Source of the DNA: Prorocentrum cordatum | Lineage: Eukaryota > Sar > Dinophyceae > Prorocentrales > Prorocentraceae | Assembly (NCBI GenBank): GCA_963575745.1 | Contig: CAUYUJ010016133.1 | Span: forward strand, 67,501-131,500 | Direction of reading: 5' to 3' | Length of the DNA stretch: 64,000 nt | Notes under the pieces: generated by a model | Told to the model about the DNA's origin: nothing | Database searches by the model: none | Seen by the model: the letters and a program-made list of their open reading frames with translations, nothing else | In this document: positions 29,990-41,807 of the stretch, in pieces | Layout: each line of letters opens with the position of its first letter | Position numbering within the stretch: position 1 is the first letter of the stretch | Made by a program: the position numbers and the translations under genes

Positions 29990-30770
29990 CTGTCGTTCGA
30001 GCCGAGGTTCCTCCAGATGGCTTTCGAGCCGTTTGCCCTGATGTCACCCGTGCTGGTGGAGCAAAGGCCGATGCTCGTCCACATGGCGTTCGGGCGGATG
30101 TTCTTCCAGATGTTGCATGCACGGACCCCTTTTCTGATGACGCGCGCGCTGATCTTCTGCCAGGTGCAGTTCAAGCCGATCTCCTTGAAGACGTTGAACC
30201 GATATTCCTCCCGATGACGTTCGAGCTGATCGTCTTGCGGATGACGTTCGTGTTGATCATGTTCGTGATGACGTTTGAGCCGGTCTCACACCAGAAGTCG
30301 TTCGAACCGATTCTCCCCCCCTGGTGACGCTCATGGTGCAGGTCTTCATCCAGATGACGTTTTAGGTGAAGCCAATCTTCCTGCTGAAGACGTTCGTGCC
30401 GATCCCCTTCCAAGTGGCGTTTGTGCCAAGCTTCTTCCATATAAGTTTCGTCATGATATGCATCCAAATGACGCTCGTGGAACAGCCGTTTTTCACCCCG
30501 AAATCGCTCGAGCCGTTCTTCTTCCAGATGACGTTCACGCCAGTTTGTTTTCAGTCGGCGCGCTTACCGATCTTCTCCCAGACGACGTCCGTGACGCCCT
30601 TCTTCCCAATGACCTTTGCGCCGATTTTCTCCAGTGGCCGTTCGAGCCGACCTTCCTCAAGATGATAATCGCGCTGGGCATATTCCAGGCGACGTCTGTG
30701 TCGATCTTGATTTAGGCGTCGTCCGCAGGCAAGCCGATTTTGCACCGGGCGACGTTCGAGGAGCTGTCAA
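29990..30770. repeat. 27-bp minisatellite
   Basis: Diverged units like GATGACGTTCGAGCCGATCT plus TCTTCCA occur at a mostly 27-bp step (clear from 30210 to 30720). Nine codons per unit keep frames open on both strands. The unit is too diverged at protein level in every frame to prefer one. Confidence 0.65.
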
Positions 30771-31128
30771 CCCAAGGTTGGCCGCAGAAAGGTGTTCACC
30801 CTCGTGTCGTTCGCAACTTTGCGCTGGCTTGTTGGATCAGTCGATCTCGCTTGTTGCCGATGCCACGATATAGAAGGATACCATGAATGCCATTTCCTCT
30901 GACCCGGCTGCCGATCGGCAAGGGAGTCTGGGGAGATGATAAAAAGACAGCATCATCTGCATCGTCCTCCTATGCCTCCACCTTTTCCCCCCTCCTTTCC
31001 CCTTTTCCATCCTTCTGCACCTCGTCATCCTCCTCATCGTCCAACTCCTCGTGCTGCACCAGCCCTTGTTCATCAGACTCCTCATCCGGATCGTTCCCCC
31101 CACTCTTGACACACCCATCACCCCACTG
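30771..31128. other. Unassigned; pyrimidine-rich in its right half
   Basis: Nothing recognised. 30965-31090 is rich in TCCTCC and CTCCTCATC. Confidence 0.35.
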
Positions 31129-31218
31129 CTATATATCTATATATATTTGTATATATATATATATATACATGCATACATACATACATACAATCATTCATAC
31201 ATGCATGTGAATATATAT
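31129..31218. repeat. (TA)n/(TACA)n microsatellite
   Basis: TATATATC and TATATATA runs, then CATACATACATACATAC. AT-only island in GC-rich surroundings. Confidence 0.9.
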
Positions 31219-31289
31219 ACATATGTATCTTCCTCGCGCGCGCCCCCCCCCCCCCCCCTGTTTCCATCTCCACCCTTCCTCGCCCCCCC

Positions 31290-32430
31290 GGACGTGGACG
31301 AGGTCGCGTCGGCCACCCTGGCCGAGCAGCACGGCCTGGACGTCACGGGCGGTCGACCACTTCGTCTCTGGCCAGGTTCAAGGCGGCCGCGGGCACGCCT
31401 GGAGGGGTGCGCCCGCGGCACCTCGGCCTGCAAGACTCCTTGGAAGGCACCGCGAGGCTCCTGAACGTGATCGGCGTCACGAGCTCGGTCTCTTCGGCGG
31501 AGCAGGAGCTGTCGCCAGCGCAGTACCTCGGGCCGCTGGGCGGGGGGCAGGAGGCCGATCAAACAGTTCGAGGCCACGCGCTGGCTGCGGAGCACGTGCC
31601 AGCGCGGGCGCCTCCGCAGCTGGCAGTGCCAGCCCAGGCTGCGGGGCAAGGGCCTCCTCAGCACTGGCGAGGGGAGGAAGGCCTCGGACTGCGTCTGGAG
31701 GGCGGCGGCGCGGGCGGAGCGCGCCGCCACTTCGCGGTCTTGCCCTGGGATTTCGCGACGGCTTTCGAGAAGGTCACGCACGGGAAGCTCCTTGCGGCCC
31801 GCGCGGGCTCCCCCGCCCACCTGCGGCGCGCGGTGCTGAACGCGTTCCGCTGGAAGCGCTTCATCGCCATGGACGGGCTCGTCGCCGTGCCAATCTACCC
31901 CGACGGCGGGGCGCCTCTCCGCCGCGCGCTGCCTGGCGACCTCATCGAGGACCTCCGCCAGCAGCAGCTCGAGCACGTCGGCGTTGCGCTGGCGGCGCGC
32001 GTCGACGACGCCAGCCAGGAGGTCGTCGGGGGCTCGATCCAGGAGGTCGCCACCACCCTGGTGGACGGGGCCCGCGATCTCAAGGCGGCGCTGAGCGGAG
32101 GGCGACCTGGACATGGCGCTGGCGGCGGCCGACGCGCTCCTCGACAGCTCGGACGAGGTCGCATCGGCTGCCCAGCTTGCGCTCCGGAGCCTTGGGCTGC
32201 CCGAGGCCGCCAGGCCAGGCGCGCGACACAGGCTGCGCAGCGCCGTCGACGCCTCGGCGCGGCACCTCGGCGAGGACTTCGGCGGCGCGGGCCACTCGGC
32301 AGGCCAGACGTTTCCCATCGCGCTGGGCCCGTTCGGCAGCGGCGGATCGCGGCCGGCGAGCGCCGTTTGCGCAAGGCCTTGCAGGCAGGCGGCGGGCTGC
32401 GTGCGCATCTAGCACTCCGCCATCGCGCAT
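31290..32430 (+). pseudogene. Decayed reverse transcriptase of a different LINE lineage
   Basis: The frame from 31407 contains VLPWDFATAFEKVTHGKLLA (RT block A), then AFRWKRFIAMDGLVAVPIYP and ARVDDASQEV with the Asp pair at 32004-32009. The usual G-rich block between IYP and the Asp pair is shortened. After about 32100 the related sequence continues in another frame (ALAAADALLDSSDEVASA... HLGEDF), so there is at least one frameshift, and no endonuclease or RNase H remains. The family assignment rests on motif order only. The motifs differ from LINE 1 and LINE 2 (which have LLDLLKAFEQV and ADIQSFYDMMEW), suggesting a separate family. Confidence 0.55.
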
Positions 32431-33182
32431 GCCGCCGTCTGGGGGGGGGGCCTCGGGCTTCTCGCCGCAGGAGCTCCAGGACCTTCGGGGGTGGACAGAA
32501 CCCCCAACAGTGACACGTCGATTAGTGAATTGTCCGTTTTCGGGTCTCGAGATGGCGCCGTGGCCGTTATGTTCCAGGCTTGCGCCCGCCAGGTTTGGGC
32601 CTCAGGTCGTTTTCACTAAACCACGTTTTACTAAAGGGGGGTCGGTCCATCCCCGAGACCTGAGGGCGAGGGCAGATGCGCCGACTGGCCATCCCTCCAC
32701 TGCCTCAGGCATCCCGGAGGCAGCACTGCCAGAGGTCGGTCGCCCTGGGGCGCGCGACGGCGCTCACCCGTGGAGGGGATCGCCGGGGAGCGGCGGCGAG
32801 CCTCGGGCGCGAGGCGACGCCGCGGGCGCGCCTTCGGCAGCGCGGCGAGGCATGCCCCGCGGGGGCCCTGCCCCGCAGCCTCCGCTGGGCGAGGCGGACT
32901 CCTCCCGCAGCGACTGCGCTCAGCTCTCTCCCAGCGCAGGGGCGATCCGCGCGCTGGAGACCTCGCCCAGCTCAGCTGGGCCGCATCGTCAATCGCGACG
33001 TGCTGGCTCAGATCGAGCTGCGGGCCGGCGAGACCATCGGGCGCCGCTGCAGCCTCGGCGCGGACTTCGACGGCATCTGGCGGGAGGGCGCCCTGGGGCG
33101 CCCTCGAGGGGAGCTGCGGCAGCGCCCTGGAGCGCCGCGCGATCGTCTCGCCGTTGGGCGGTGCGCACTCGACGGGCGAGAG
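32431..33182 (+). other. Possible exon-like DNA before introner-like copy 2
   Basis: Frames with ordinary protein-like character occur (for example GRIVNRDVLAQIELRAGETI near 32980). No domain is recognised and no start can be chosen. If copies 2 and 3 are introns, this is the host transcript. Confidence 0.2.
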
Positions 33183-33342
33183 TCAGGATGGGAAAAAAGA
33201 CACAGACACAACTATTCGTCGATTCCCCGCAAATATGGGAAAATATGGGAAGTGGGGGGGAAGACAGAAACCCAGAAAATATATGGAAAATAGTGGGAAT
33301 CTTCTTATCTGTGTGCATTTATTTGTGTGTCCCGGGGCCCCT
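33183..33342 (+). mobile_element. Introner-like element, copy 2
   Basis: Starts TCAGGATGGGAAAAAAGACA, contains CGTCGATTCCCC, AATATGGGAAGTGGGGGG and TTATTTGTGTGTCC, and ends GGGCCCCT. AG follows at CTTCAG. No flanking duplication is recognisable. Confidence 0.65.
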
Positions 33343-33503
33343 TCAGAGGGGGCTCGCGACCTCGGCCACCGCGGGGGCGGCGCGCGCGCGCGACCTGCGG
33401 GGCGCCGGCGCCGTCGCCCATCGCGCCGGCTGCCGCCCGCTCCTCGCGGCGGGGCAGGCGGCGGAGGCTGGGCCAGCCTGGCGATCTCGAGGCTGGCCGC
33501 TCG

Positions 33504-33691
33504 TTCTACTGTCAGGTAGGGCGAAAAAACACACAGACGCAATGAATCGTCGATTCCCCCAAAAATATGGAGAAAATATGGGAAGTGCGTGGGGGGGGGG
33601 GGGGGGCGAGAATCCAGAACATATTGGAAAATACGGGGACTCCTGTTATTTGTGTGTACTCCTTTGCGTGTTCCAGGGCCTCTTTCTACTG
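33504..33691 (+). mobile_element. Introner-like element, copy 3 (8-bp TSD)
   Basis: The 172-bp element at 33512-33683 starts TCAGGTAGGGCGAAAAAACA and ends CCAGGGCCTCT. It is flanked by a perfect 8-bp duplication, TTCTACTG, at 33504-33511 and 33684-33691. It could be removed as a GT...AG intron (CAG|GTAGGG ... TTCCAG|GG). Its length equals that of copy 1. Confidence 0.75.
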
Positions 33692-34469
33692 GCCTGGCGA
33701 TTTCAGGCCACCGCTCGATCCAGGCCTGGCCTGGATCTCTCGGGGCTGGCGATCTCCAGGCTGGCCCGGCGATTCCTGCAGGGCCCGCGCCTGCCTTTGC
33801 CTCCGCCGCGGCCGCAAGAGCCACCCCGCGGAGACGCGCGCGCGCGCTCTCATCGGAGTGCGCGAGGGGCCAGTCAAATATTTATTTTGCCTGCCTGCCT
33901 GCCTGGGGTGGGCCTCGCTCCACCTCTCCTCCTGCCTCCCACGCGCCGGCGGGTTGGGGCGTCGCCCAGTGGGATGCTGCGCAGGGCGTCCTCATCGGCT
34001 CGACCCCTACCGGGGCGTCGCAGTCCGCCGCCTGCGCCGAGCACCGGCGTTTTTTCCACGGGCGCCGAAGTTCCGGGCGGCAAGTGCATGCGCATAGGCG
34101 ATTGCTCTTCGGTCCTGCGGCCGGCCATGAGTGGGGCGGCACTGGCGGGCAAGTCCACGTTTCCGTTCACGGCCTTTTGGCGGGCCCCCCATCGGCAGGA
34201 CCAGGCTCGCGCGGGCCTGGTCAAACAAAAATCGCACGTGCACCTCGTCGAGCAGCCCGCCGCCGAAGCGGAGTGGACTGCCTGGCACAGCGACCAGGCT
34301 GGCTCCCTCGTGCCCACATCGCAGGAGGAGGAGGAAAACAAATCCTTCCTCGCCCCCCCCCTTTTTTCCGAACACCTCTAGCAACTTGCGGATGCGTCCA
34401 AGCATCTCCCTAAGCTTCCGAAAAACGCGCGAGACCGCGATCCTCCGAACGTTTGCCCAAACCCCATCC
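33692..34469. other. Unassigned stretch
   Basis: GC-rich DNA with overlapping open frames. No recognised domain. Possibly the continuation of the host of copies 2 and 3. Confidence 0.25.
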
Positions 34470-34563
34470 TCCTCCTCCTCCTCCTCCTCCTCCTCCTCCT
34501 CCTCCTCCCCATCCTCGTCCTTCTCCTCCTCCTCCTCCTCCTCCTCCTCCTCCTCCTCCTCCT
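34470..34563. repeat. (TCC)n microsatellite at the LINE 2 5' end
   Basis: TCC triplets with two short interruptions, ending where LINE 2 begins. Confidence 0.9.
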
Positions 34564-37500
34564 AGGCGTTGTGGTCCGAGGCGCACCATTTTGGGCTAGC
34601 GGCCCGACAGACCACGACCCCAGCCCCGCGGGGCGCGGCAGGATAGGACGGGCGCGGAGAGATCACGCTCACCTGCTTGGCATCGGCGAGCCAGGCGCGA
34701 GCGTGCCAGAGCCCGCGCTCGCTTGCAGGAGCTGAAGGACATTGGCAGACTCACAGGCCATCACGGGAGTGCCGCACCGATGGCCAAGGGTGCCTACACT
34801 CGATGTCCGTCGTGCTCTGTATGCGAGTGGAATTCGATCCTAGTCCAGAGGAATTGCAAGTGCAAGTGTGGAACGTACCTCGAGCTGCACAGCCCTAACC
34901 CCAAGAAGAAGACGGGCAAGGGCAAGGGGAAGGAGCAGACGCAGCTCGAGTTGGGTTTGTCAGCTGCTTCACAGTCCTCGTCGGCCTCTCACGACTCCGC
35001 GGCGATCCTGCAGCAGGCCATCCTGGTGACACAGGACCCTGCGATCAAGCTAGTCCTCCAGGCGGCGCTGGCGAAGCAGGCTCAGCCGCCGCCCAAGCCA
35101 GCCGCGACGGCGGGCGAGGCGCACAGGCGAGCTGAGGCGGCCTGGCGGGACGCCAATGCGAAGCACGACGCGGCGGTGAAGGCCGCGGCGAGGGCGGCAG
35201 ACCAGCTAGCTCTGGCGAAGCAGCGCGAGGAGGAGACGGTCCAGGTCCTGGCGCATGCGGAGGTCGCCAGGAGGACGGCTGTGAGGGCCCTCGCGGCCGA
35301 AGCAGGTTTGTCCGGTGGCGGCCAGTCACAGTCGCCAGCGTCTAGCACGGGCAAGAGTGAATTATGTTTCGATATCGTTTGGGATGAGAAGTTCTTCGCG
35401 TCGCTCAAGGACGGCACCCTGGAGTGCGAGGATAGCGAGAAGAACGAGCTGCTCCAGCTTGAGAAGGACCTGATCGCCGCCAAGGGGGTGCTCGGCGAGA
35501 AGGGCGACAAGGTGCGCGAGTGGCACTCGCGCATGGAGGCCCTGAAGCAGGAGCTCTCGGAGCGGACGAACAAGAAGCGCAAGGGGCTGGACGGCTCGGC
35601 CCAGGAGAAGTCGCAGCCGCCGCAGCCTGGCGATGCCGCGACCACCGCTGCGACGGGAGGCCCGTCGCCCGCCGCCGCCGAGGGTGAGACCGCGGACGAT
35701 GTGCAGAAGCGGATCGACGCTGAGGTTGAGCGGACTCGCAGTGCCAAGGCGGCGGCAGCGCAGGCGACGGCCGCGACGGCCAACCAGGCAGCTCAGGCGG
35801 CGCAGGCGGCGGCTGCCAAGGGCGGCGGGCGCGGCGCTGGCGGCGCTGGTGGCGCCCCCACTTCGGTGCGAGGAGGCCAGGCCTCCGCAGCGCCTCAGCC
35901 TGGGCGGCCTGAGGCGGCGGAGGCCATCGGAGCAGTGCAGCCTGAGTCCCCAGCTGCTACTGCTGAGCGCAGCGCCATTGGCGCAAGGGGGCAAACTACT
36001 TGGACGTGGAGCTCGTCGGCGTCTTCGGCGGGCGCGCGGGTTCCCCCTCCACCTGCAGCGCCTCCCAGCGCTGACGCAGGTCCCCCAATGGGGGGTAAGA
36101 GAGGGGGACCATCCAGGGCCACAGGGATTTCGTCTTCAGGTTCGTCTCGGGGGGCTACGACCTCGGGCGCGGCCGCGACGGCCTCTGGTGCGGGGGTGAC
36201 GCCAGGAGCTGGGCAGCCTCAGCTTGGCGACCCTTGCACAGCTGCAGGCGGTGGCGGTCGCGCGTCTGGCCCGCTTTCGACGGCAGGAGGCGGAGAAGTA
36301 GTACAGATCTTTTTCTCGAACATCACGATGTTGGGTCGTAAGTCTTGGGGTTACTTGATGCACCTTGCACAGGGCCAGGCATTCCAGCACATGGCTTTGT
36401 GTGAAACGCATGTGGGCACGACTGCGACTAACAAGTGGACCAAGTTAGCGCGGCAACATAAGCTTAGACTTCTCGCCAACGCTGCTCGAGCTACGGGGAC
36501 TCGCTGTCGCACTGAGTCAGGCAAGCTTAGAGCAACGGAGGGTGGTGAGATGTTTTTGTCGCAAGGCCACAGACAAGCGCACGGGTTGTGCAACGGTCGT
36601 TTTGCCGAGCTGTATGTAGAGGGCCAGAAGCAGTTGGATGGGTTTTTGCCAGTTGTGGTCCACCAGCAGGGATACAGTATCGTGATCGTTGTATTTTATG
36701 GTAGGTGCAGTCTTGGCATGCGTGCGGAAAATCTAGCTAGGTTCGCTCGGCTCGGCACACTTTTACAAGCCCTACAGCTCCCTTGGATTGTTTTGGGCGG
36801 TTTCAACCTGACTGCGCCGGAGCTCCAGCGTACAGGTTTCCTTTCCAAGATTGGGGCTTCGGCGCTGCAGGCCCCTGTCGAGCACGCGTGTGTTGGAGCG
36901 TCGGGAGCATCGCACATTGACTTTGTTTTGGTTTCCAGAGCGGCTGCACCCTATGTCTTGGGACTCCAGGCCATTCAGGACGCCCCTTGGAAGCCGCACT
37001 GCGGGTTAGTTTTGCAGTTGAGAGGGGCAGGCGAGCAGCTGATAACGTGTTCGCTCATCCTGCCCCAACGTTTTGCCCAGGTCTCTCGTCCGCCGCAGCA
37101 GGAGACCCCAGGCTCGAAATCTGCTCAGGCACGGCGAGCCAACGCGCTGCGCCAGAGTCTTGCCCGTGAAAAACAATTCGAGCGTTCTACCGAGTTGTTC
37201 GGGGATTTGCTGGCAGGGTCTCAAGTTGCGTCCGCTCTGCCAGCCACTCAGCCTGCCCAGGAGCCAGGGACCTTAGGTCATCAACCTGGCGAGGAGCCTC
37301 AGGAGGACCCTGAGACCTGGGAAGGGTGTCACGTAGGTTTCTGGGACGATGAGGTGGACCCTTGGGCCGAGGAGCCCAATTTTGTTGAGCCCCTCCGTCC
37401 TCCCCCCTCTCTTTCGGCCTCGTCCTCCCCTCACCCTCAGCACGGTGGGCCTGGGAAGGTCTGTGCCGATGCTTCTGTGCCTGGAGGCTTCTTGGAAGGG

Positions 37501-40500
37501 CTACAGGGTGCTCTAATGAATTCGTCTGGCCTAGTTCCTGCTTCGAGCGAAGTCACGAATGACACTGTTGAGACCCCCCCAGCTGAGATAGACCCGTCAC
37601 AAGAGGCAGCAAGTCAGTCCCACTCCCACGGTGGCACTCCCACCGTTCCGCCCTCTTCCGCTGCTGTTGCTTTTGCGATCTCCCCCGACCGCTGGCGTTT
37701 GGCTAGAGCCCGAGAGGGTTTTCATCTCCACACTCCTGATCGAGTCTGGCCACCCATCCGCGACTCGCTTTCATATGCAGTCGGGGGCCCGCATGTGCCC
37801 AGCGTGAGCGGGGCTTTCTCGGCGTGGATCGCCACGGTGGAGGCGGTGCATCACGAACATGCAGATACGGACGGAGGAGGATCTCCTTCGAGGGCAGATG
37901 GCCCGATCATCCGAATTGAGCGTGTACATCACTCGCAGCACCACAGGGACATGCCTTTCAGGGATGTGGTCGCCAACTGGTGGGAGCGTGTGCACGTTAT
38001 CTTGTGAAAAATGGCCCGGCATGGACGGCGAGGGAATGGAGCGGCTCAGCTTCGTGACCTCGCTCATGCTGGGGAGAAACTTGGTTTTCAGGCACCTGAT
38101 GGAGTTCAGAAGCTTGTTGGTTCAGGACCGTCGTCGACCTCGTGGACAGTCTGGCAGCACCTGTTGCGAGACTTGGCTAGCGTACCTCACCAGCAGATGG
38201 GGATCTTCTGCACAGAGGCGGCGGTCATAGCGGGCAGGGCTCGCGGTCGTGCCATCTCGGCCTCCATGGCTGATTTCAAGGCATGGATCACGGACAACTC
38301 CACCACGGGCGCCATCTTCAGAGCGTCCAAGGAGGCTGTGCAGTCCGCCGACCAGATAGAGGTTGACGGCGAGGTGCTCTACCATCCTCATCACTTGGTG
38401 GACCACCGAGCGGCTCATTGGCATAAGTTGTGGACGTCGGCAGAGGTCAAGAGTCGTGAACAGGTGGTGACCCTCTTCGACAGTATTCATGCCCGTGCGC
38501 GGTTGGAACTTCTCGACCCGCTGGATTTGGACGACTTACGGAGAGCGTTGCGTGCCATGAAAGCTCGGGCGGGGCAAGGCATTGACCGCCTGTCCCCGCT
38601 TGACCTAGAGCGGCTACCTGATGAAGCGGTAGCCGAGCTAGCAGAGCTTTTCAATATGTTTGAGGAATGCCACACGTGGCCGTGGCAACTCATGGGTGTC
38701 CTGGGGCGCTTGTTGCCCAAGAAGGCTGAAGGACAGTTTCGCGTCATCGGGCTGATCTGTGTGTTGTGCAGAGTATGGTCGCTGGCGCGTGAGCCCGTGG
38801 TGCAGGCATGGGCGCAGGCCGAGCAGCCTTCGTGGGACGCAGCAGCGCGAGGGAACTCGTCCCTCAAGGAGGCGTTCATGAGAGCCCTGGACGACGAGCT
38901 GTTCACGAGGCTCAAGTTGGCGAACGGCCACGCGTTGGCCGACATCCAGAGTTTTTACGACATGATGGAGTGGAGCATTTTAGTCAAAGGTGTTTTCAGA
39001 TATGGCTTCCCAGCGGTGATGCTGGGTTTAGAATTGCAGATATGTGCAGCCCCTAGGATGCTCGACCAAGGTGATGCAGTGTCGCTGCCTTTTCAAGCGA
39101 CCAGGAGCATCATCCAGGGGCTGCGGTCGGGCACACGCTTCGCCAGGTGCGTCACGAGCCTGGTGTTGGAGCGCCTGACGGTTGCGCATCCAGCACTCTC
39201 TGAGAGGCTGTGGATCGACGACCTCTCGCAGACGGCAGTGGGCTCCAGCAGGTTCGTGAGGGGCCAGCTCATCGAGGGGGTCACAGCCGTCAGCGACATG
39301 CTCGAGGACGAAGGCCTGGAGCTTGCCTCGAAGAGTACGATCACGTGATCATCGATGCAGGACGCGAAGGCCATGGTGAAGGAGCTGCAGCGACGTGGAG
39401 TGACGGTGCAGTGTGCACCGAGGCTCACCTACTTGGGCGTTGACATGAGTTGCGGGAAGAGGCTCGTCAGGGCCACTCGGAACCAACGAATCGCCAACAC
39501 CAAGAAGCAGCACGGTCGGCTTCGCAAGTACGCCAGTGCATCGCGGCGATTCCGAGTGCTGAAAAAGATCGAGCTCGCAGGCCCTCAGGCGGGGGCCCGC
39601 TATGGGCACCAGGCCTTGGGACTGCCCGACACGGTGTTGCTTGAGCTTCGGCATCGGCTGGGAGCGGTGTCAGGTCATCGCCGAGGCCGCTGCTTGACCA
39701 CGCTGCTGGGTCTCAGGGCCCCTGGGGCCGACCCAGGGTACGCCCTCCCTCGGCAGTGCCTGGAGCAGTGGATGCGGTGCTGGCTGGAGTTCCCAAGAAT
39801 CCGTGCACCCATTGCTCGGGTATGGCAGCAGACGGTGCACCAGTTCAAGGAGCTGGCGCCGCGGCATCGGTGGCGACATGTGCGAGGGCCTCTCACAGCG
39901 GTGATAGCCTACCTGACCAATGCAGGGTGGGAAATACCGCAGGAGGCGTTATGGTTCCCGCCGAGCAGTGGGGATTGTGATGACGATGGATGGAGTTTCG
40001 CAGCAGCGGAGTTCCAGGCTTTCGACCAGGCCAGGGATCTCATCGACCGGTTCGCCCAGTCGTTGCAAGATCGTCTTTGGAGAGAAGCCGCTGTCAAATC
40101 ATTTTGCGGAAGCGGCATGGAGAACGGAGTGGGCAACTTCTCTTTGAGGCGCTACCTCCTGCAATTGGAACGCATCCCAGGACATGGTCGTCAGCTCAGC
40201 GAACTGATGATGACAATTGCCGTCGGGGGCGCTTGGACTGATGATAGGAAAAAGTCAGCAGGCACCCAGGCCTCTGAGTTGCGCAGAAGGTGTGGCAAAG
40301 CTATGGAGACCCCGCTCCATCGAGCGTGGGAGTGCGAGTGTAACCGCGACTCGCCTGTGTTTGCCGCTTCCGACAGGCTTGTCCCCCAAGCTTTAGCCCG
40401 AGTGAATAGTTGTGAATGTTTTTGGCTTAGGGGCCTGATCCCTAGAGGCATGGTGATTTTGGACCCTCCTGTCAATGAAGAATGTTGGGTCCGTAGCCAC

Positions 40501-41807
40501 CCGAATGATGCAGAAATAATCTCGTACTTTGGGGTAGGCTCTCCCCTCCAACCTCTCCTCCTTTTTGGGGACTCGTCGGGGGGAAAGGACACCCACGACC
40601 CGAGGTTGCGTAGGGTAGGGCTCGCCGTTTCGGACAACCCCGAGCAGCCGAGTCCCGATGATATCCGATTTGTATATGGCCCACTGCCTGGTCGGCACCA
40701 GTCCGTCCCCAGGGGTGAGTTGTTCTGTCTGATCACCGCCGTGGCTATGTCCAGAGGGCCGATGGCGTTTGTGGCCGACAACGAAGAAGTTTGTCGGGGT
40801 TGTTGGGCTAATAATTTCGCGGCCCCGTCGGGGCCGAATGCCGATTTGTGGAGACGTTTAGGGGAAGTCATTCAGGCGACGGATCGTCATCCTGGTGACT
40901 TAGCTGTGTTACAGGTCCCGTCCCACCTTGAGGCGCAGGAGGTAGTCGAGCGTGGCCTGGCGGGGCCTCTGATTGTTGGGAACTGCTTTGTGGACCATCT
41001 CGCTGGCGTTGCTGCTAAGGTTTTCGGGGTCCCGAGTTCCCAGCGTGCTAGGTTGCTTCAGGTCGAGGCCGACGCCCGTCTGATCAGGGAAAGATTACGT
41101 CGGACCACTTTAGAGGCTATCCAGGCAGAGGGGAAAAAACAACGGCGCCCTGCTGCTCCTGCTGTTGCCCCCCCCCCGCCTCCTGTGGCTGTTGCCCTGT
41201 TTTCCTCACAGCACTGCATTAGAGAGTGTGGGAAAAAGTGCTCGAGATGCCGTGGCTCCACCTCTGAAGCGGGGAGAGCCAAGTGGTTGGAAACTGAGTG
41301 TTTCGATCTGCTGCATGTCTCAAGTGTGTTAGCTAAATTGCCTCTGGGTCGACATTTATATCTCGCTGGGGGTGTGGTCCAGTCTTCCCACATTATGTTA
41401 TATAATAATGTTCTCGACCTGTGGTTTTGCAAAGCTTGCGGCAGCTATGGCCACCAGCAATTGCGTGGCTTAGCGGATCCATGCCCTGCTCGGATGGATC
41501 CACCGATCCCGCCCTCTAATACGAGGCGGCAGTACTTGGACCGAATTTCTCGGAACCTCTGGCCCAAAGTTCTCAGCAAGGCTGAGAAGGCGGTACGGGG
41601 GATTTAGCAGGGTTGGGCGGCGGGGGCCCCCTAAGTGGGTGTGTGCGTGTGTGTCAGCGGCGAGCGGCGCGCCCTCGCGCGCGCGGCCGCCACCTGCACC
41701 GCGGTGGTCATCCAGGACTGCCGCACCGCCCCCCCGCCGCCCGCCCTCTTTCTATTTTTGACTCGCTCTGCGATTGGTCTCATCTCATCTCATCTCATCT
41801 CATATCA
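34564..41807 (+). mobile_element. LINE 2: non-LTR retrotransposon, single fused frame
   Basis: About 7.2 kb with the same domain order as LINE 1: N-terminal zinc finger and coiled coil, endonuclease, reverse transcriptase, RNase H and C-terminal Cys domain. The 3' end is a (CTCAT)5 tail at 41779-41803 rather than poly(A), directly followed by (CTC)n. The 5' end adjoins (TCC)n. Near the 5' end ACCATTTTGGGCT (about 34586) loosely resembles the core of the spliced leader, but this is weak. Coding damage is limited to two TGA codons and one endonuclease substitution. Confidence 0.85.
34780..41607 (+). pseudogene. LINE 2 polyprotein (ORF1-EN-RT-RNase H), two in-frame TGA
   Basis: From ATG at 34780 (MAKGAYTRCPSC) the same frame runs to 41607, 2276 codons, broken only by TGA at 38005-38007 and 39346-39348. 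Cys-rich N-terminus: CPSC, CEW, CKCKCG. The next ~400 residues are Ala/Lys/Glu-rich helices and low-complexity linker. Endonuclease: ALCETH, SHIDFVLVS and KPHCGL are kept, but the catalytic Asp of GDFN is Gly (LGGFNLT, codon 36799-36801). Reverse transcriptase: ADIQSFYDMMEW, IIQGLRSGTRF and WIDDL (Asp pair 39217-39222). RNase H: LLFGDSSG, RGELFCL, VADNEEV and NCFVDHLAG. C-terminus: CSRCRG and CKACGSYG. Unlike LINE 1, ORF1 and ORF2 are fused. It is likely dead, though the two stops alone could be suppressed. Confidence 0.85.

Noticed and set aside
34576-34605. Degenerate spliced leader at the LINE 2 5' end (ACCATTTTGGGCT)
   Set aside because: Only the CCATTTTGG core matches; the flanking leader bases differ and alignment needs gaps. 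Too weak to call, noted in the LINE 2 entry.
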